64,000 nt of DNA from Clavulina sp. PMI_390 (Eukaryota; Basidiomycota; Agaricomycetes; Cantharellales; Hydnaceae): positions 33,295 to 97,294 of the forward strand of contig WIDE01000116.1 in the NCBI GenBank assembly GCA_015039315.1, given 5' to 3'. The stretch's first letter is position 1. Each line of letters starts with the position of its first letter. The translations under genes and the position numbers were made by a program. A model generated the notes under the pieces. That model had not been told where the DNA came from and did not search any database. It worked only from the letters and a program-made list of their open reading frames with translations. This document shows positions 1-15,452 of the stretch, in pieces.

Positions 1-2599
<2,599 letters not shown>

Positions 2600-2790
2600 A
2601 CTTCTCTGAGATGACGTCATTATTACTTTTCTTCCGCGCTTGCATCGCCTTTATTGTGTGCTTTCGTCGTCCGTTACGATACGCTCACCACAAAATCAGA
2701 TCTACTGACAAGCTGAATCTTGTTGACACCGGAGGAATAAGCGCGTGACTCTAAACAACTCACGCACCCTGACACGCTCCAGACAAAAAA

Positions 2791-5142
2791 ATGGCAGCAC
2801 ACCCTCTTTCCACCTCATCAGGCGCACAACAAGCCAATTCGTCCTATAGAATTCTTGGAGATGAGAAACATGGCCGCATCCTGTGTCTTGCAGATGTTCG
2901 TGGCAGATTATCGACCCTGAATGAACTCGCGGTTGAGACGGGTGCTGTTGCAATTATTCATACAGGCGACTTTGGGTTCTTTGGTATACTGTTCACCCAT
3001 CTCTAACCTAAAATCACCAGTGCTGACGTGTATTTACTCCTTGGCCTCCGCTAGACCGATCAAGTCTCGACAGAATCAATGACAGGTACGCGCGCCTGTC
3101 TACCACAAGTGATCCTACGGGCGCGTTTCCGCGTCTCCTTCATCATGATTATTGCGATAGCCGGCACTTAAAGAATTTCTCTCTCTGACATGGCTGATTC
3201 TACGTAGGACTCTTCGGCATCTGATCCTATACTCCCCTCTGATTGCCAATTCGGAGCGCGACGAGTTGCTGGCTGACTCTACCAGTATCTCCAATCTTCG
3301 CGCTTCGATAGCCAACTCTCCAACCCCCCTCCTATCCGAGTTTCCCCAACTTCTCACTGGCGACATCAAGCTCTCCGTTCCAGTCTTCACTGTCTGGGGA
3401 GCTTGTGAAGATGTCACTATCCTGGAGAAGTTTCGCAATAGCGAATATCAGATAGATAACCTTCATATTCTTGATGAGGCCACTAGCCAGGCTCTGGATA
3501 TTGGCGGTATCAAGTTGCGACTTCTGGGTCTTGGAGGAGCTCTCGTTCCACACAAATTGTTTGACAACGGAGACGGGCGCGCAACTATCGCTGGTGGTCA
3601 AGGGACAATGTGGGCCACGGCGTTGCAAATTGGGGAGCTCGTTGACACCGCCCAGCGGTCGTATGACCAGTCCGAAACGCGGCTATTCATTTCTCATGCC
3701 TCTCCCGGACGTGAGGGGATCATAGCTCAGCTGGCGTTGGTGTTAAAAGCCGATCTGACGATCTCCGCTGGCCTCCATTTCCGCTATGCTTCCTCGTACA
3801 ATGAGTTCAGCGTACAAAATGACATGGATGGATTCCGTCAGAAACTTGTCAGTGGTAGAGAGAATTTCAACCGAGTATGGGAGAATGTGAAAGGTCAAGT
3901 TGAGGCAGTCATCGAGTGAGCTTAATTTTGCACCCTCGTAAAGAAAACCATACCCATTGCTCATTTCTTCGTAGCGACAATCAACGTATTCTCCTTGAGA
4001 AATGTCTTTCAGTGGTCGAGCGTGTTCCAGCTGCACAACCGTCTGGGAATACTGCGGAGGAACCGGCATGGAAAAACTGTTGGAATTGGAACCTTTGTGA
4101 TGCTGCATACGGGCATTTGGTCCTCGAAATTAGGGAAGGTCGCGTGAGCTCTGAGCTAAAAAGCCAAGGTAGGGTTAGCATCTCAACCTTTCTGTATCTG
4201 CCTCCTCACCTGGCTTTTCTAGGCTTCAATTATGCGTATCGTCGAAAGACCCCTGCCCCTGCAGAGTCTACTGCTCCACCTTGTGAGTCTTCATACCAGA
4301 ACTGCTGTCTCGGTTATGCTCATGTAGGTTGTAGCTTCACAAGCGCAAGTTGCTGGCGCCATTCCTCCAACAAATGGTGCTTCAACTTCGCCAGGTTCCC
4401 CAGCCCCTGAAAGCCCTGGACCAGATGGGAGGAAACGGCTATCAAAAGCGAACCAACCGAAGAAACCAACAGATGATACCCCCTTGACGGATGCGGAATC
4501 CAGCTTAGCTCCAGCGTCTTCCAAAGCGGCACCGCGTTCCCTAGCTGCATCTCCCGCTCCTTCCGCATCTGCCGGACGAGCGGACTTGGTTTCCCCGACA
4601 GACAGCACAGGAGCTCGAACCCCGCTCACTGCGCGCCCCAAACGAAACCCATGGACTTTGTTCGTTAACTCCTTGCCCGTACCTGTCACTGAGGACGAAA
4701 TTCGCGATTTCTTTGGTCCTTCAGCCTCTAATGTTTGTGTTTCTCGCTGTAGCCAACATCTTCTCACCCTAACTTTTCCCATCATTAGATCACACACATT
4801 AAAATCCCAATTAATTTCCACAGTAAACAGCAAAAAGCTGTAGCTTTCGTGGAGTTTGGCGATAAGGACGCGATGGATGAAGCACTTGCCAAACACAATG
4901 AAGTTAGTCCTGAGCCTGGTTTGTGCAGGCCTTCGCTGCGATTACTAATTCCCTTGGTTTAGACCATCGGGGAAACTCATCCAAAGGTCGCTATCGCAAC
5001 CGACAACACTGAGTCTCCAAAACCAGCAGGACGAGGGAGTGGTCGTGGCGGGAGAGGCGGTTATCGCGGAGGATTTGGGGCAACACGGGGTGGCCGTCAT
5101 GATGGAGGGGATTCTGGTGCAAGAAAGCCAGATGCCAAGTAG
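2791..5142 (+). CDS. Metallophosphoesterase (DUF2433-type) fused to an RRM domain with RGG tail
   Basis: The N-terminal third has the layout of a calcineurin-like phosphoesterase of the fungal DUF2433 family. It shows ILCLADVRGRL (near residue 30), HTGDFGFF (about 65), VWGACED in place of the usual GNHE, an SHASPGREG motif and AGLHFRYAS in place of GHxH. The metal-ligand set is therefore atypical and activity is uncertain. A Pro/Ser/Ala-rich linker follows, then an RRM with RNP2 (LFVNSLP, about 4660-4680) and RNP1 (KAVAFVEF, about 4835-4860), and an RGG/YRGG tail ending in TAG at 5140. Phase-compatible short introns join the two halves, for example GTGAGC...CGTAG after 3915, so I call one gene. 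An RNA-directed or RNA-bound phosphoesterase is inference. Two separate genes are less likely because no start or stop pair fits between the halves. Confidence 0.8.
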
Positions 5143-5258
5143 GGTTTCTCTTGGCTGAAAACCACCAATAGTTTAGCAGTAATCAGTGGTAGTGTTTGGT
5201 ATTGCTTTGGTCGTAAATCACCTCACCTCCTGTTATGTTATGAGGATGACGAATCAGA

Positions 5259-8200
5259 ATGAGCAGTCTACCCTACACATTTCTGCCATTCCCCTCTCCT
5301 CATTCTGTATCATTTCGCCGCTTTCAATTATACGACAATGCGGAAGGGCCGCCGTTTAAGCCACTAGAGCTTGCACGCCGCCATGTTGTCCGCGACTGGT
5401 GTCTGGATTCAAACTTGCTACATGTCGTGATATGTACCGTTGATTTCCATGATCCATCGATATGGCTATTTGCCATCACCGATCAAAGTAGATCTTCCTT
5501 GCAAGTCGCTGCATTTGACGGGCTCGAAGGTAGGACAATACTTGTTAGTCACAGCAGAGCTGAAGTTGACTGCCATTCCAAAACAGAAACACAATCCGGC
5601 TCATATGTGCCATCTGAACTCTTCCCATGCTCCGCACAATGCGCCCTTTTGCCTTCTGCCTGCGAGTCCTGTCCCACTTCGGTATCTTCTCGAGGCTCAA
5701 CATGCACCGAGTCGCTGATTCCAAGGCACCAATATCGCACCCCACAATTCCACTTCGTTAACGCTTTAAGAGATCGCCTGGTAGATGCCATATGCCACGC
5801 ATCAGTCACCTCCTCCGCGCAAACAACTGTTAAGTGTCCAGGTGGCTTTCTCATTCGTTCCAAAAGTCAAGCTGGGGATTGGGGCGCCTCGTGGACTAAA
5901 ACCACGGTAGAGACCACGTCAATCGCGTATGGCCTCCAAATTCATCAGGTATCCAACGGAGTTGTGGTTCAACTATTCCAACGTGACGTGAAAGTTTCCC
6001 CAGCGCGATGGCAAGTCACTCCAGGGACCCCTCTGGCGCTTTTACCGGCCTTCTTACCATCCTATTATCTCGGAACAATGAAAAATAAGGCCAAACCTCC
6101 ACCGGAGCTGACGAGTAGCTTGGAAGGCCACGGCTACTATTCCCCCTCATCCGACGAACTCTTTGTTTGCTGGGTTCCTCTCCGGAAGTCACCTACGTCA
6201 GACTCCATTTCCGATGAGGGGATGTGCTTTGTATGGCCTCGCTCAATGTGTACCATATCATCTACTCGAGATGTAAAAGCAACCCTCCCTCCCTTTGACA
6301 CCGTCAATTTTCCCACCGTTAAAACGCTGGCCCCGTTAGCTCGAGTCTGGACCCCAAGATTACGGAAGCCCTTCACTCTACGAGCTTCCAACGCCTCTGA
6401 TCTATCGCGGGCTGCTCAAAGAGCATCCATTTTTGTCGAGGCCGCTGTACAAGATCGCGAGAGAGCCCGAGATCAACGCTCATCTCGATTCACTTCCCCC
6501 TCATCTATTGGCTCGTCCCCTCGGAATGTCATCACCTCTCATCAGAGCCAATTCCACCCTCTATACCCCTCTCCCCCTGGCGCGAGCCCCGAGAATATAC
6601 TGCTCGACTCTTTTTTTGCCCCCCAACTACCAGCAGAGACTGTGAGCAATGGAAGCAATATTCATTCCCCCACTTCGGTGGTTATCAATTCCGATTTTCT
6701 AGGAGACTCTCAATTCCCAGCCCAGGCCACTGATCATGGGACGTTCAATTTTGCTGCGCCCGCCCAACGGATTTCATCCGCAGACGACTGGCTCGCTGGT
6801 TTCGATCCCACAGTAGATGGTTTGGATGATTTTTCGCTTACCGACGATGTTTTCAGTTATTTCGACTCACCCCCTGCCGCAGCAAACATTCGTTCTCTTG
6901 CCGAGATCGCAAAGCGTCCTAGTTCAGGAACTGCAACTCCAACAACATCGATTCCTCCCCCGCCTCCGTTACCGATAGTTTCTGAGGTTGTATCCCCGAC
7001 CCCCTCTCCCGATTCGCTCTCCATAGAATCCATGTCCCCAGTGGCAGTGGCAGAGCCAAGAGAAGGTTTTTCCGCGATACCTCTTGACGGCAAGTCATGG
7101 CATAACCCGTTTGATTGGATGTTATACTCCACGAGTCTCCGAACTCCCGCATTATTCATGGATCAGTACACTACAGCTTCTGACCCTCGACAAGAAACTT
7201 TGTCCAAACTACGTGCACTGAGGCTCAACGACAATTCTTCCACGCCATCGCACTCTGTGGTCTTGGAAGATGAAGTTGGCACAAACGACTCAAGCTCAGA
7301 AGGCACTGATGCACACATAACAGTTGATCGCGAGATCTTTCTGCCGCCATCTACCCTCCTCCAAGATGATCCACCGTTATCACCACTCCAACCGCCATCT
7401 CCACTTCCAGAATCAACCCCGTTTGCACTGTTGACACAAAGAACTTTTGACGTTGGCTGGCTTCCGCAGGTCTCGTATCAAGTGGCCTCGTCCGTCCCTA
7501 CCCCTCAGGCATTCAGTATCAGCCAGGTGACCAAATCCTATCAAGCGCCTATGCACTTGCTTTCCGTTCCCACACCCGTTTCGCCTAGCGAAGGCGCTCG
7601 CGATTCGGAAAGAGAGGAATCTCTTCGAGCTATTCTCCCCTTTCTTGTTTCTAGCTCCTTGGAAAGCGAAATCTCAAACAAAAAACCGTCTTGTATCACC
7701 CCCAACATTCGAGCGGAAATTGAGCACAGCGTAACTAGTCTACTGGATTCTACCGCTGATTTTTCTTCCGTTATACAACTACCGAGTAAGCTACAAGTAT
7801 ACTCAACGTTTTACCTGGTTGGCTAATATACTTATATAGTCTCGCAACCTGCTCGAGAGCCCGCTTCTCGCTCGAGGGCACAGGGAAAATCATTGATGGA
7901 AACTTTGGATCATCCTCGTCTCGTGCTAGGGAGCAATGGGAATATAGTTCACGTGGCTCCAACAGCGGTTCGATTCTGGCGAAGCTTGGGTCTCTCGCCC
8001 CTTCATGGATCAAAGGACGTAACAGCTGCTTTATTTTTCGAACCAGAACATGTGCGCCATGAGGTGGCTGAATCCTGGCTCGCTCGTGTTGGCCATGCAT
8101 ATCAAGTTCGTAACATAGTTTTGATTATGGAGCCTCAAGACTGATTGATATTTCTATCAGGGTCATGGCTTCGGGTCTCATACAGGTGGTGATTCGGGCC

Positions 8201-9676
8201 TTCGAGCTGGAGGAATCATCTCTCTGAGATGGAGTAACTTCCAACGCACTCTTGGTAAATCCGTTCATACCTCTCCGATCGTTCACTTCATATGTTAATC
8301 ACGTCAATGAATAGAAAATGTTGTTACGGCCGTGGGCGGGGAAGTCAGACTCGTCATCTACCTCATCTTCTCAGAGGAGAGCTTTTTCAGGAGTCCTGCA
8401 GAGTATGGGCAGATCATCGAAACACTCCACCAATATACCGGCCCAATATTCCAATTTGTCCCGGCCAGCTTCCTGGGAGCAGAAGCTTGCGATGAGTCTA
8501 GAATCAGCAGATTCGTGACCATGCTGTACAATCGAATACCCCTTCAAGTGCAACGTGTCATCCCACGTGTTGAATTCGAGGATGTTGGGGATGTAGCCAC
8601 TTGGATAGATGGTCCAGCTTTCACCGTGACGAATCCCCGGCCTCCAACGTTCAGATTTGCTCTGGACTTCACCACCGCTGGAATCGAGCCGATCGACCGA
8701 CTAGTGAGGCTGCATGTTGGTTATACATATTCGGAAGACCGAAAGTGGATCTTCGTCTCCATCATTGACCAACGTGGGGAGAGTTGGCGCAATAAAGTCC
8801 TTGAAATTGCCGCTCTGGGCGGAGGTGGCGACCGAGAGACTAGGATTGCTGAGGCACTCTGGAGAATGATCCTCGCTTTCACAAGAAGAGTGAACACGGA
8901 GTGGGCTATCGTCGTGTGCAAGCTGGGTCGTCTGACCCCGCGAGAAACCAAAGGTGTGCGGGATTCGTCATAACCGTGGCTTTCCAAATACTGATTAGAG
9001 TGTGATGATAGCTTGGGAGAATTGTATTGGTAGAACAGACGACAATGACGAGTGTGCCCAACACTTTTTGCTGTTGGAGGCGTGTGAAAGTCTCTCATTC
9101 CCCACCCCGCCTGTACCTGGTGGAGCTACACCTGCGATAAACACTGCTTCTGACAGTGCCCCTCCATCCCCTATAGTCTCTAGTGGAACCCCGGCCTCAT
9201 CAAAAGGGGGCGGACAGCTGGTCATTACGGAGCCACCGCCTGCAAGTGCTGTGTACTCGCACCTTCGATTGGCGCTTCCAGATCCGCGAGCTCTTCCTTC
9301 AAGAGAAGATGCCCAATGGCCAGATGGCGATCCCCCAGACCAAGATGCTGCTGTCTGTCTTCCCCTAACAACGGCTTTTCTCATCCCCCGCCCACCAGGC
9401 TCCCCGACGCAGCCCCCTGGCTCACAACTTCCACTGGTGGAGGCGTTGCAGGTCAACACAATGTTTGTATGGACCTCACGAACTTCAACGTTGAACATTT
9501 GGGGTCGTAGCATCCTGGAGGTTCAGCGAGACTGGATGTCGAATTTCAACGATCTCGCATCGCTAGCTCATGCGAGATTCCAAAATCCATCACTTCCGTG
9601 GTGGCCATACCACGTTCTGGCGGTCGACATGATGGCCAAGGCGGCTGATAGGATTATCAGTAGAATACAGTCATAA
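5259..9676 (+). CDS. MED13: Mediator complex subunit 13 (SRB9)
   Basis: MED13 is the large scaffold of the CDK8 kinase module of Mediator. It links Cdk8/cyclin C/Med12 to core Mediator and modulates Pol II transcription in the nucleus. A long first exon (5259-about 7780) holds the N-terminal domain (FRRFQLYDNAEG..., WLFAITD...) and a long Ser/Pro-rich disordered middle. After introns near 7790-7840, 8105-8160 and 8255-8315 comes the C-terminal Med13_C region. It includes VRFWRSLGLSPLHGSKDV, FRSPAEYGQIIETL, QVQRVIPR and the typical WIFVSIIDQRGESW (about 8750-8790), and the gene ends at TAA 9674. The estimated product is about 1,390 residues, in the family range. The start is the first ATG of the long ORF. 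It is tail-to-tail with the next gene, 56 bp apart. Confidence 0.9.
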
Positions 9677-9732
9677 AAGAGCCTGGTGCAATGTGTGATT
9701 GATTGCTGAAATGTAGATGACAATGATTGATC

Positions 9733-10664
9733 CTAAGTTTTCTTTTCGGTCTTGATGATATCGCCCATATGCGTGGGGATCTCGATCGAAGACAGGGCTG
9801 AGATAGCGGCCCAAAGGATAGGTAGAAGAAGGAGGAAGGATATGAAAAGTGTGAACAACAGGTTGGGAGTTACTAGTTGATATTTCTGGAATAGCCCCCC
9901 AGATGTGGTCGAGTTGCTAGCGCGTAAGTGAAGGGGGGTGAAGAAAGGGGAAAGGGCGGACGGGGCCTCGGCGCGCTTCACGTGAGGAGATGGCTCGGCA
10001 AGCGAGGAACTTTCGACAAGGAATATCAACGACGAAGCGGAAACGAAGAACTCCTCCATCCCTACGACTAGTCCAATGTGTGAGAGTGGAGCAGGAGGGT
10101 TGTGGGAGGGTTGTACATACATGCTTCATTTAAGGCCGCGTTACGGGCAGCGAGCGAATCTTCCGCTTCCGGGAGTTCGAGCTGAAGGACATTCCTCCCA
10201 GTGAGGTACTCATTATCTGTGAAGGAGGTGAGTTGGTGGCCGCACTGCTCAGCGATAGAAGCTGCTAGGCCAGAAGATGGCTGAGGATGGATGCCTAAGC
10301 CCTTCAGTGGCGATTGTTGGAAGCTTCGAGCTATGTGCGATGATGTGGGCAGCTCATACAAGTCGTCAAACGTCAGCTATCCAAGGGACAGGTCAGACGC
10401 AGAGACGGCAAATAAAGCCAATGAGGTGTAGCATACCCCAGCAGAGGTGATAACAATAACTGTATCATACTCGCAAATCTGCGAAGAAGCCAGAAGCGCA
10501 CGAGGAGACACGATGCGCGCAGTAGCGCCTGGGTCTGGTGAACCGCCTGGGCGCAGCGGGCTGACAAAGAGAATGTGGTATGAGAAAGATCAAATTAGCT
10601 GGTCCAAGAAATATCCTGACCTTCCGGAGAATATGGCCAATGGGAGAACAAAGTTTGGCTTCAT
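9733..10664 (-). CDS. BIG1/VOA1-like ER membrane protein (V-ATPase assembly / beta-1,6-glucan)
   Basis: The C-terminus has a single strongly hydrophobic segment (LLFTLFISFLLLLPILWAAISALSSIEI, about 9770-9870 on the minus strand), followed by a short tail with KTEKKT. This topology and the ISALSS motif after the membrane helix are those of fungal Big1/Voa1, type I ER proteins related to the V-ATPase accessory subunit Ac45. In yeast they act in V0 assembly and cell-wall beta-1,6-glucan production. Upstream exons encode a luminal domain containing QICEYDTVIVITSAG, joined by a short intron (about 10380-10437) to LTFDDLYELPTSSH. The 5' end is uncertain: the ATG at 10664 opens a hydrophobic stretch but needs another intron before about 10590. 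It is head-to-head with SEC63, 193 bp apart. Confidence 0.6.
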
Positions 10665-10857
10665 GGATGGCAGGCCTTGGCTTGTTGTGGCCAAACTAAG
10701 GAACACAATTGCCAACGAAAGCCTCGGACCTCCTCCACGTCACGCAGCGTTGTCTGCTCTGCCTCTCCCTTCCATTGTCCCATTTGTCTCTAAGCTCCTC
10801 TATATCTCGCGGGACTCTGCAGCATCGCGCTCTCCCTGATACTCCCCACGCCCCATC

Positions 10858-13333
10858 ATGGCCGAGTACGACTATGAGGAAGGCGGCTTCATGGCCCTGT
10901 ATTTTATCCTCACTTTTCTTATCATCATCCTAATCCCTCTATCGACATCCACCCTCGTTCCGTCCTTCAGTACGTGTCTTTCCAGTGTCATTGATTGCGA
11001 ATTCCTTTGCTGATCTACCACCAACTACGCAGAGAAGGACACCTCAAATGTCTGCGAGTGCTCTGAATGCTCAGTCAAACAGCAAAAGGCCAAACGAACA
11101 TCCCCTTTGCAGCGATTGTCACCATCGTAAGCTCTCAGCTTACTGAATTCTCGCTTTCCTTCACTTAACATCATCCACGTATAGTGGCATATTCACCCTC
11201 ATTCTTTGGGTTATTTTCTTTGGCATCGCATATAAGCTGGCAACAACAAAGCTTGACTCGAAGATATATGACCCGTTTGAAATCCTCGGACTGGCTCCGG
11301 TATGTTTCTGCTAAGGACAGGATCGACTTCAAGCAATTCACTATACTCTTTACGTGCTACCAGACTTCAGACGAGAAGGCCATCAAAAAACACTACAAGA
11401 AGCTCTCTATTAAGTTGTGAGTATCCTTCTACTTGATGAGTCTCTGTCGTTTGTATTTCTCATCACGCCCTTGTAGCCATCCTGATAAGGTCAAGTTGGC
11501 AATCAACCAAACTATCGAGGAGGTTTCCAATCACTTCGTTGATCTCACCAAAGCCTACAAGGCTCTCACGGACGAAACCGTCCGAGAGAATCTCCGCTTG
11601 TACGGTAACCCTGATGGGAAGCAGGACTTCAAGGTTGGGATAGCCCTCCCTCCCTGGGTCATCGAGTCCTCCAACAATGGTTGGGTCCTTGGATCCTATG
11701 CTATCCTTTTTGGTGGCCTTCTACCTTACCTCGTAGGCCGTTGGTGGTTTGGTTCGCGTCAACATACCAAGGATGGTGTCCACGCGAGGACTGCTGAGAG
11801 CTTCTTCAAGGCGTTAGGGGAAGATGATACTGTTCAGGATGTTGTTCGCACTCTCAGCCAAGGTTTCCAATACGAGGAGGGAGTCGTGGTTCCCGGAGGC
11901 TCGGAAGCAGCCCTTCAAGAGGAGATCAAAAACAAGATTGGTGCTGACGAGTGGGCTAAACTCTCCAAAGCAAGTCATCCCCTTTATCCGAACTGCTCTT
12001 TCATGATTAACACCCCACATAGGGAATGAAAGGCTCTCCTTCTCGAGCGCTCATACTTTTGTACGCGCACCTCTTGCGGATCCAGGTTAATGATGCGCAG
12101 CTTCGCAAAGGTTTGGCCCGATCACCGGCTCTAATCACACGAATCATGCTCTTACCTCCATTTATTCGTTCAAGAACAAGAAAAAATGGTCGCTCGCCTT
12201 CCTTCCATGCTCGCATCCCTCCTCGCCATGACCCTCTCTCACAATTGGCTGGTTCCATCCCTTCATGTCATGCATCTTCATGCATACCTCGCTCAAGCGT
12301 TGATGCCTGGCAGCAGCGAACAAGCTCAACTACCACATACCAAGGAGTCGGACACACAGGAGGATATCGAGAAAGTATTGAAGGAGACTACACCCCAAGC
12401 ATCCGATATCACCAAAGCTGCTCGGCATACAACAAAACTTGAGGTCATGGATGTGTATTTCAAAGGTACATATGACCAGGCATAATTTAGTTCCGTTCTT
12501 CTTACTTTTCTATTCTTTTCAGTCCTTGGTGAACGCATCATCACACCCGGAGCTATCGTTCATTTAGTGTTCCAAGCTCGTGTTGTGCCTCAGACCAAGC
12601 CTACTGGTCCTCATATCTCGGAAGCGAGCTCGTCCGCCCCCAAAGATGAGAGACATCAATCGTTTTGGTCAAATAAGAAGGACACAGAGGATATCACGAA
12701 CCCTGTCGTTCCACTCGCTCACGCGCCGCACTGGCCGACAGTACGTTTGTAGTCAGTCTCCCAACGATGTTCTCCTATTGACTAATCCGAAACGGCACCA
12801 TCGTTTGTAGGAGCGCAAGCCTCAGTGGTGGATCTTCCTTGCTGATCAGAAACAGAACCGTGTCTTCGTCCCTCCGATGAAGTTCAGCGAAGTTCCGCTG
12901 TACGACCCCAATGTCCCAGCAGCGTCGCAGGCTACGGACAGGTTGTACAAGTTGACGTTCCAGGCTCCTCCGACGGCAGGGACCCTCGCGCTGCAAGTGC
13001 ACTTTGTGAGCGACAGTTTCCTTGGCGAAGACATCCGGCGTTCTATTGTGGTATGTACACACCATCGCTATCAATACTTGAGGGGCAGGTGTGTGAACTC
13101 AACCTGTTGTTTCATAGCTCAAAGTAGAGGACGTTTCGGCTCTGACTGATGAGGAGCAGGGTGCAGAAGACGATATCTCTGATCCGGAAGAGGACAGTCT
13201 CGCCGGACAAATGGCTGCCCTGAGGGGCGGCCCAGTCAAACGCGCGCTTGTGGAAGAGAGCGATGATGATGACGACTCGACAACAGATGGAGATGCGTCA
13301 AGCGATAGCGATAGCGACAGTGATAGTGATTAA
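10858..13333 (+). CDS. SEC63: Translocation protein SEC63 (ER J-domain protein)
   Basis: Sec63 is the ER-membrane J protein of the Sec61/62/63 post-translational translocon. It recruits BiP/Kar2 to pull secretory proteins through the channel. The N-terminus (MAEYDYEEGGFMAL) runs into transmembrane helix 1. A second helix follows a Cys-containing loop, and then the J domain with KKHYKKLSIKLHPDKV, whose HPD motif is interrupted by an intron at about 11416-11476. Next come a third membrane helix (GSYAILFGGLLPYLVGRWWF, about 11690-11750), the Sec63/Brl domain, and an acidic Asp/Ser tail from about 13150 to TAA 13331. The tail is the usual Sec62 contact. The length of about 660-690 residues matches the family. 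Its 3' end is 43 bp from the convergent Rab escort protein gene. Confidence 0.92.
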
Positions 13334-13376
13334 TATAGCAATGCTATTTTATGTCCATTCTCTAAAAATGAGGAAC

Positions 13377-15328
13377 TCATTGGAACATCTCGTCATCCTC
13401 TGCCACCTCGCGCTCCGGCCACATTCTGGAAGGCAACAAAGATGCTGCTTCATCGCCTGACGCGCCAGTGATAAGCATTTTAGAGGCTCGCCAAAACGCA
13501 TCCGTGCCCTGAGTCGCGCAGTAGTCCCCGATCTCGGTCACATTCGCTGTGCGTGGCGGAGCATCATCAATCCCAATGAACTTTTCTAAATTCGCTTGTT
13601 GAAGGAGCCGATCGACAGACTCGCTCGTATCACCAGCTTCTATGAAGAATAGTTCAAAGATAGGAGGGATTGATCCCGTCCCTTTTGTGAAGTAGTCGAT
13701 GTAGGGGCGAAGCAGCTGGGCGGCATTCGTAGCAGCTCCGGCCAATTCTTCAGAAATAGGGGATATAACATACAAAATAGCTACAAGTAGTGATAGAGAC
13801 GGATCAGGCCAAGAAATGAGTAGAGAGTAATACGGAGCTCACATTGTCCGTGTGGACATGACATTGTTCCATTCCCTGCAATCACACAAGAAACCGGAGA
13901 CGATAAGGATTGGGGTCCAAAAGAGTGGGGAGGAAAGGACACGTATACAGTGTCCACGTTCTGGGCTGTGTCGGAGTTGTCGTCACTGGGGGCAAGAGAT
14001 TGATGCTCGTGAATAGGGCGGCTGAGGATGACAATTGCTCGAAGGAATGAGCACGAGTTGCTGGATTGTTCTGTCTTCATCTGTCTTGATGGAGCGAGAA
14101 TTGTTTGGGCGAATAGGGGCTCATCAAGACCGTCAATCGTCAAGGAGTAATAGGTTGTTTCTATTCCCGGTTCTGCTGCGGGCGACAATGCAGTGCGGGT
14201 GATTGAGGATATATTTCGCCCAAGAATATATGTCCCACCGCCCACAGCACACGCCCTATACAGTCCACGATAGATTGAGAGAAATATCACAAAAAGAATA
14301 GATGCAGGCACACATACCTGCAGAAGCCCTGAGCGAGCTCTCCAAGCCCTCCATAGTTCCCAATGAGGAAAGGGGATGCTCCATACCTGCCGGATGATCG
14401 CATATATCTCCGAAGTCTAGGGAATAATGTTTGTGCAAGCTCTGAAAAGAAGAATAAGGACTGTCGCCAGCGACTAGTGGGGGTATGTCCGCACCTGAGC
14501 CAGACGGCGAGCCAGCGATCGAGAAGACAATGGCTCTTGCTATCCGATCTTCTATCCCAAACTGGCCAGTCAACAGATCAAGCGCAGGGCGTTCCCTATA
14601 GCCTATCATTAGGATTAGAAATAGAAACTCGACGCCTACACGCTGGCACAAGTGATCCTACCTTCCCATTCTGAGGTTTCTTCGAAATCACCAAGAGCAT
14701 ATTGAAGCATTTTCATTAGCTTCCGCTTAGATATTAAAGAGAGGGTTTTATCTTTGAATATATCCTCTTTGCTGGAAGGGACAACATTGATGGGAGAACG
14801 AGCATCAAGATCATTCGATACACTTGGATCTACAGCACCCAAAACATCGAGGAGACGAAATTCGCTGTATTGGGATACGCCTGACGCAACAAGGGCATCT
14901 ATGAGAGGTCCCGTGCTTGGTACAAGCGTTGGAGTGAGAGATAATGCATATTGCCGAGACTTGACAAGAGCAGCCTGAGCTGGGTCCTCCGCTTCACCGC
15001 CTTCAAACGGATAGAATGCAAAGGATACTGATGAGAATACCCCTGGCGGTGTAGATGACACTGCTTGCGCATTCTTTGCCCACTCCAGAAGCTCCTGAAG
15101 GGTGAGGCAAGCAGTACGACTTCCATAATAGGCATTGGAGTCGATATGTAGGACCTTATGCCCAGATCTAGCTAGTGCGCTATGCAATTGCCGATATCAG
15201 GTAAGTATGCTAGTGAGCTTGATTATGGCGACCTGGATGCCGTAGAAGCATACTGACGCAGCTGCGATCGACTGACTTAGCCCCGTACCAATAACAGCAA
15301 TATCGAAGCGCGAATCAGTCGACGCCAT
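13377..15328 (-). CDS. MRS6: Rab escort protein (Rab geranylgeranyltransferase component A)
   Basis: This is a member of the GDI/REP family, which presents newly made Rab GTPases to geranylgeranyltransferase II and delivers them to membranes. The start at 15328 gives MASTDSRFDIAVIGTGLSQS, the FAD-like dinucleotide fold of the family. After a short intron follows ARSGHKVLHIDSNAYYGS (about 15100-15180), the signature that aligns with GDI. Then come FRLLDVLGAVDPS and LMKMLQYALGDFEE, and the C-terminal third contains YVISPISEELAGAA and ends in an acidic tail at 13377. REP rather than GDI is favoured by the sequence (EVTSEWE insert, long acidic C-terminus, insert in the middle); a GDI assignment cannot be fully excluded. 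It is divergent from the next gene, 124 bp apart. Confidence 0.8.
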
Positions 15329-15452
15329 ATTGCTCAGTACTAGCTCGATGAATAGCAGTATTTGCTGCTCTAAGCTTCCTCACGAGTGAGGGGCAGGAGG
15401 ATGATGGTCACTGTTTGCGTCGACGGCCACCATTCATTCAGCCAACAAACAA

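Noticed and set aside
4291..4896. Minus-strand open frame of 201 codons
   Set aside because: It lies opposite the low-complexity linker and RRM of the phosphoesterase gene, crosses its introns, and has no recognisable motif.
8995..9513. Minus-strand open frame of 172 codons
   Set aside because: It is the antisense shadow of the conserved MED13 C-terminal region.
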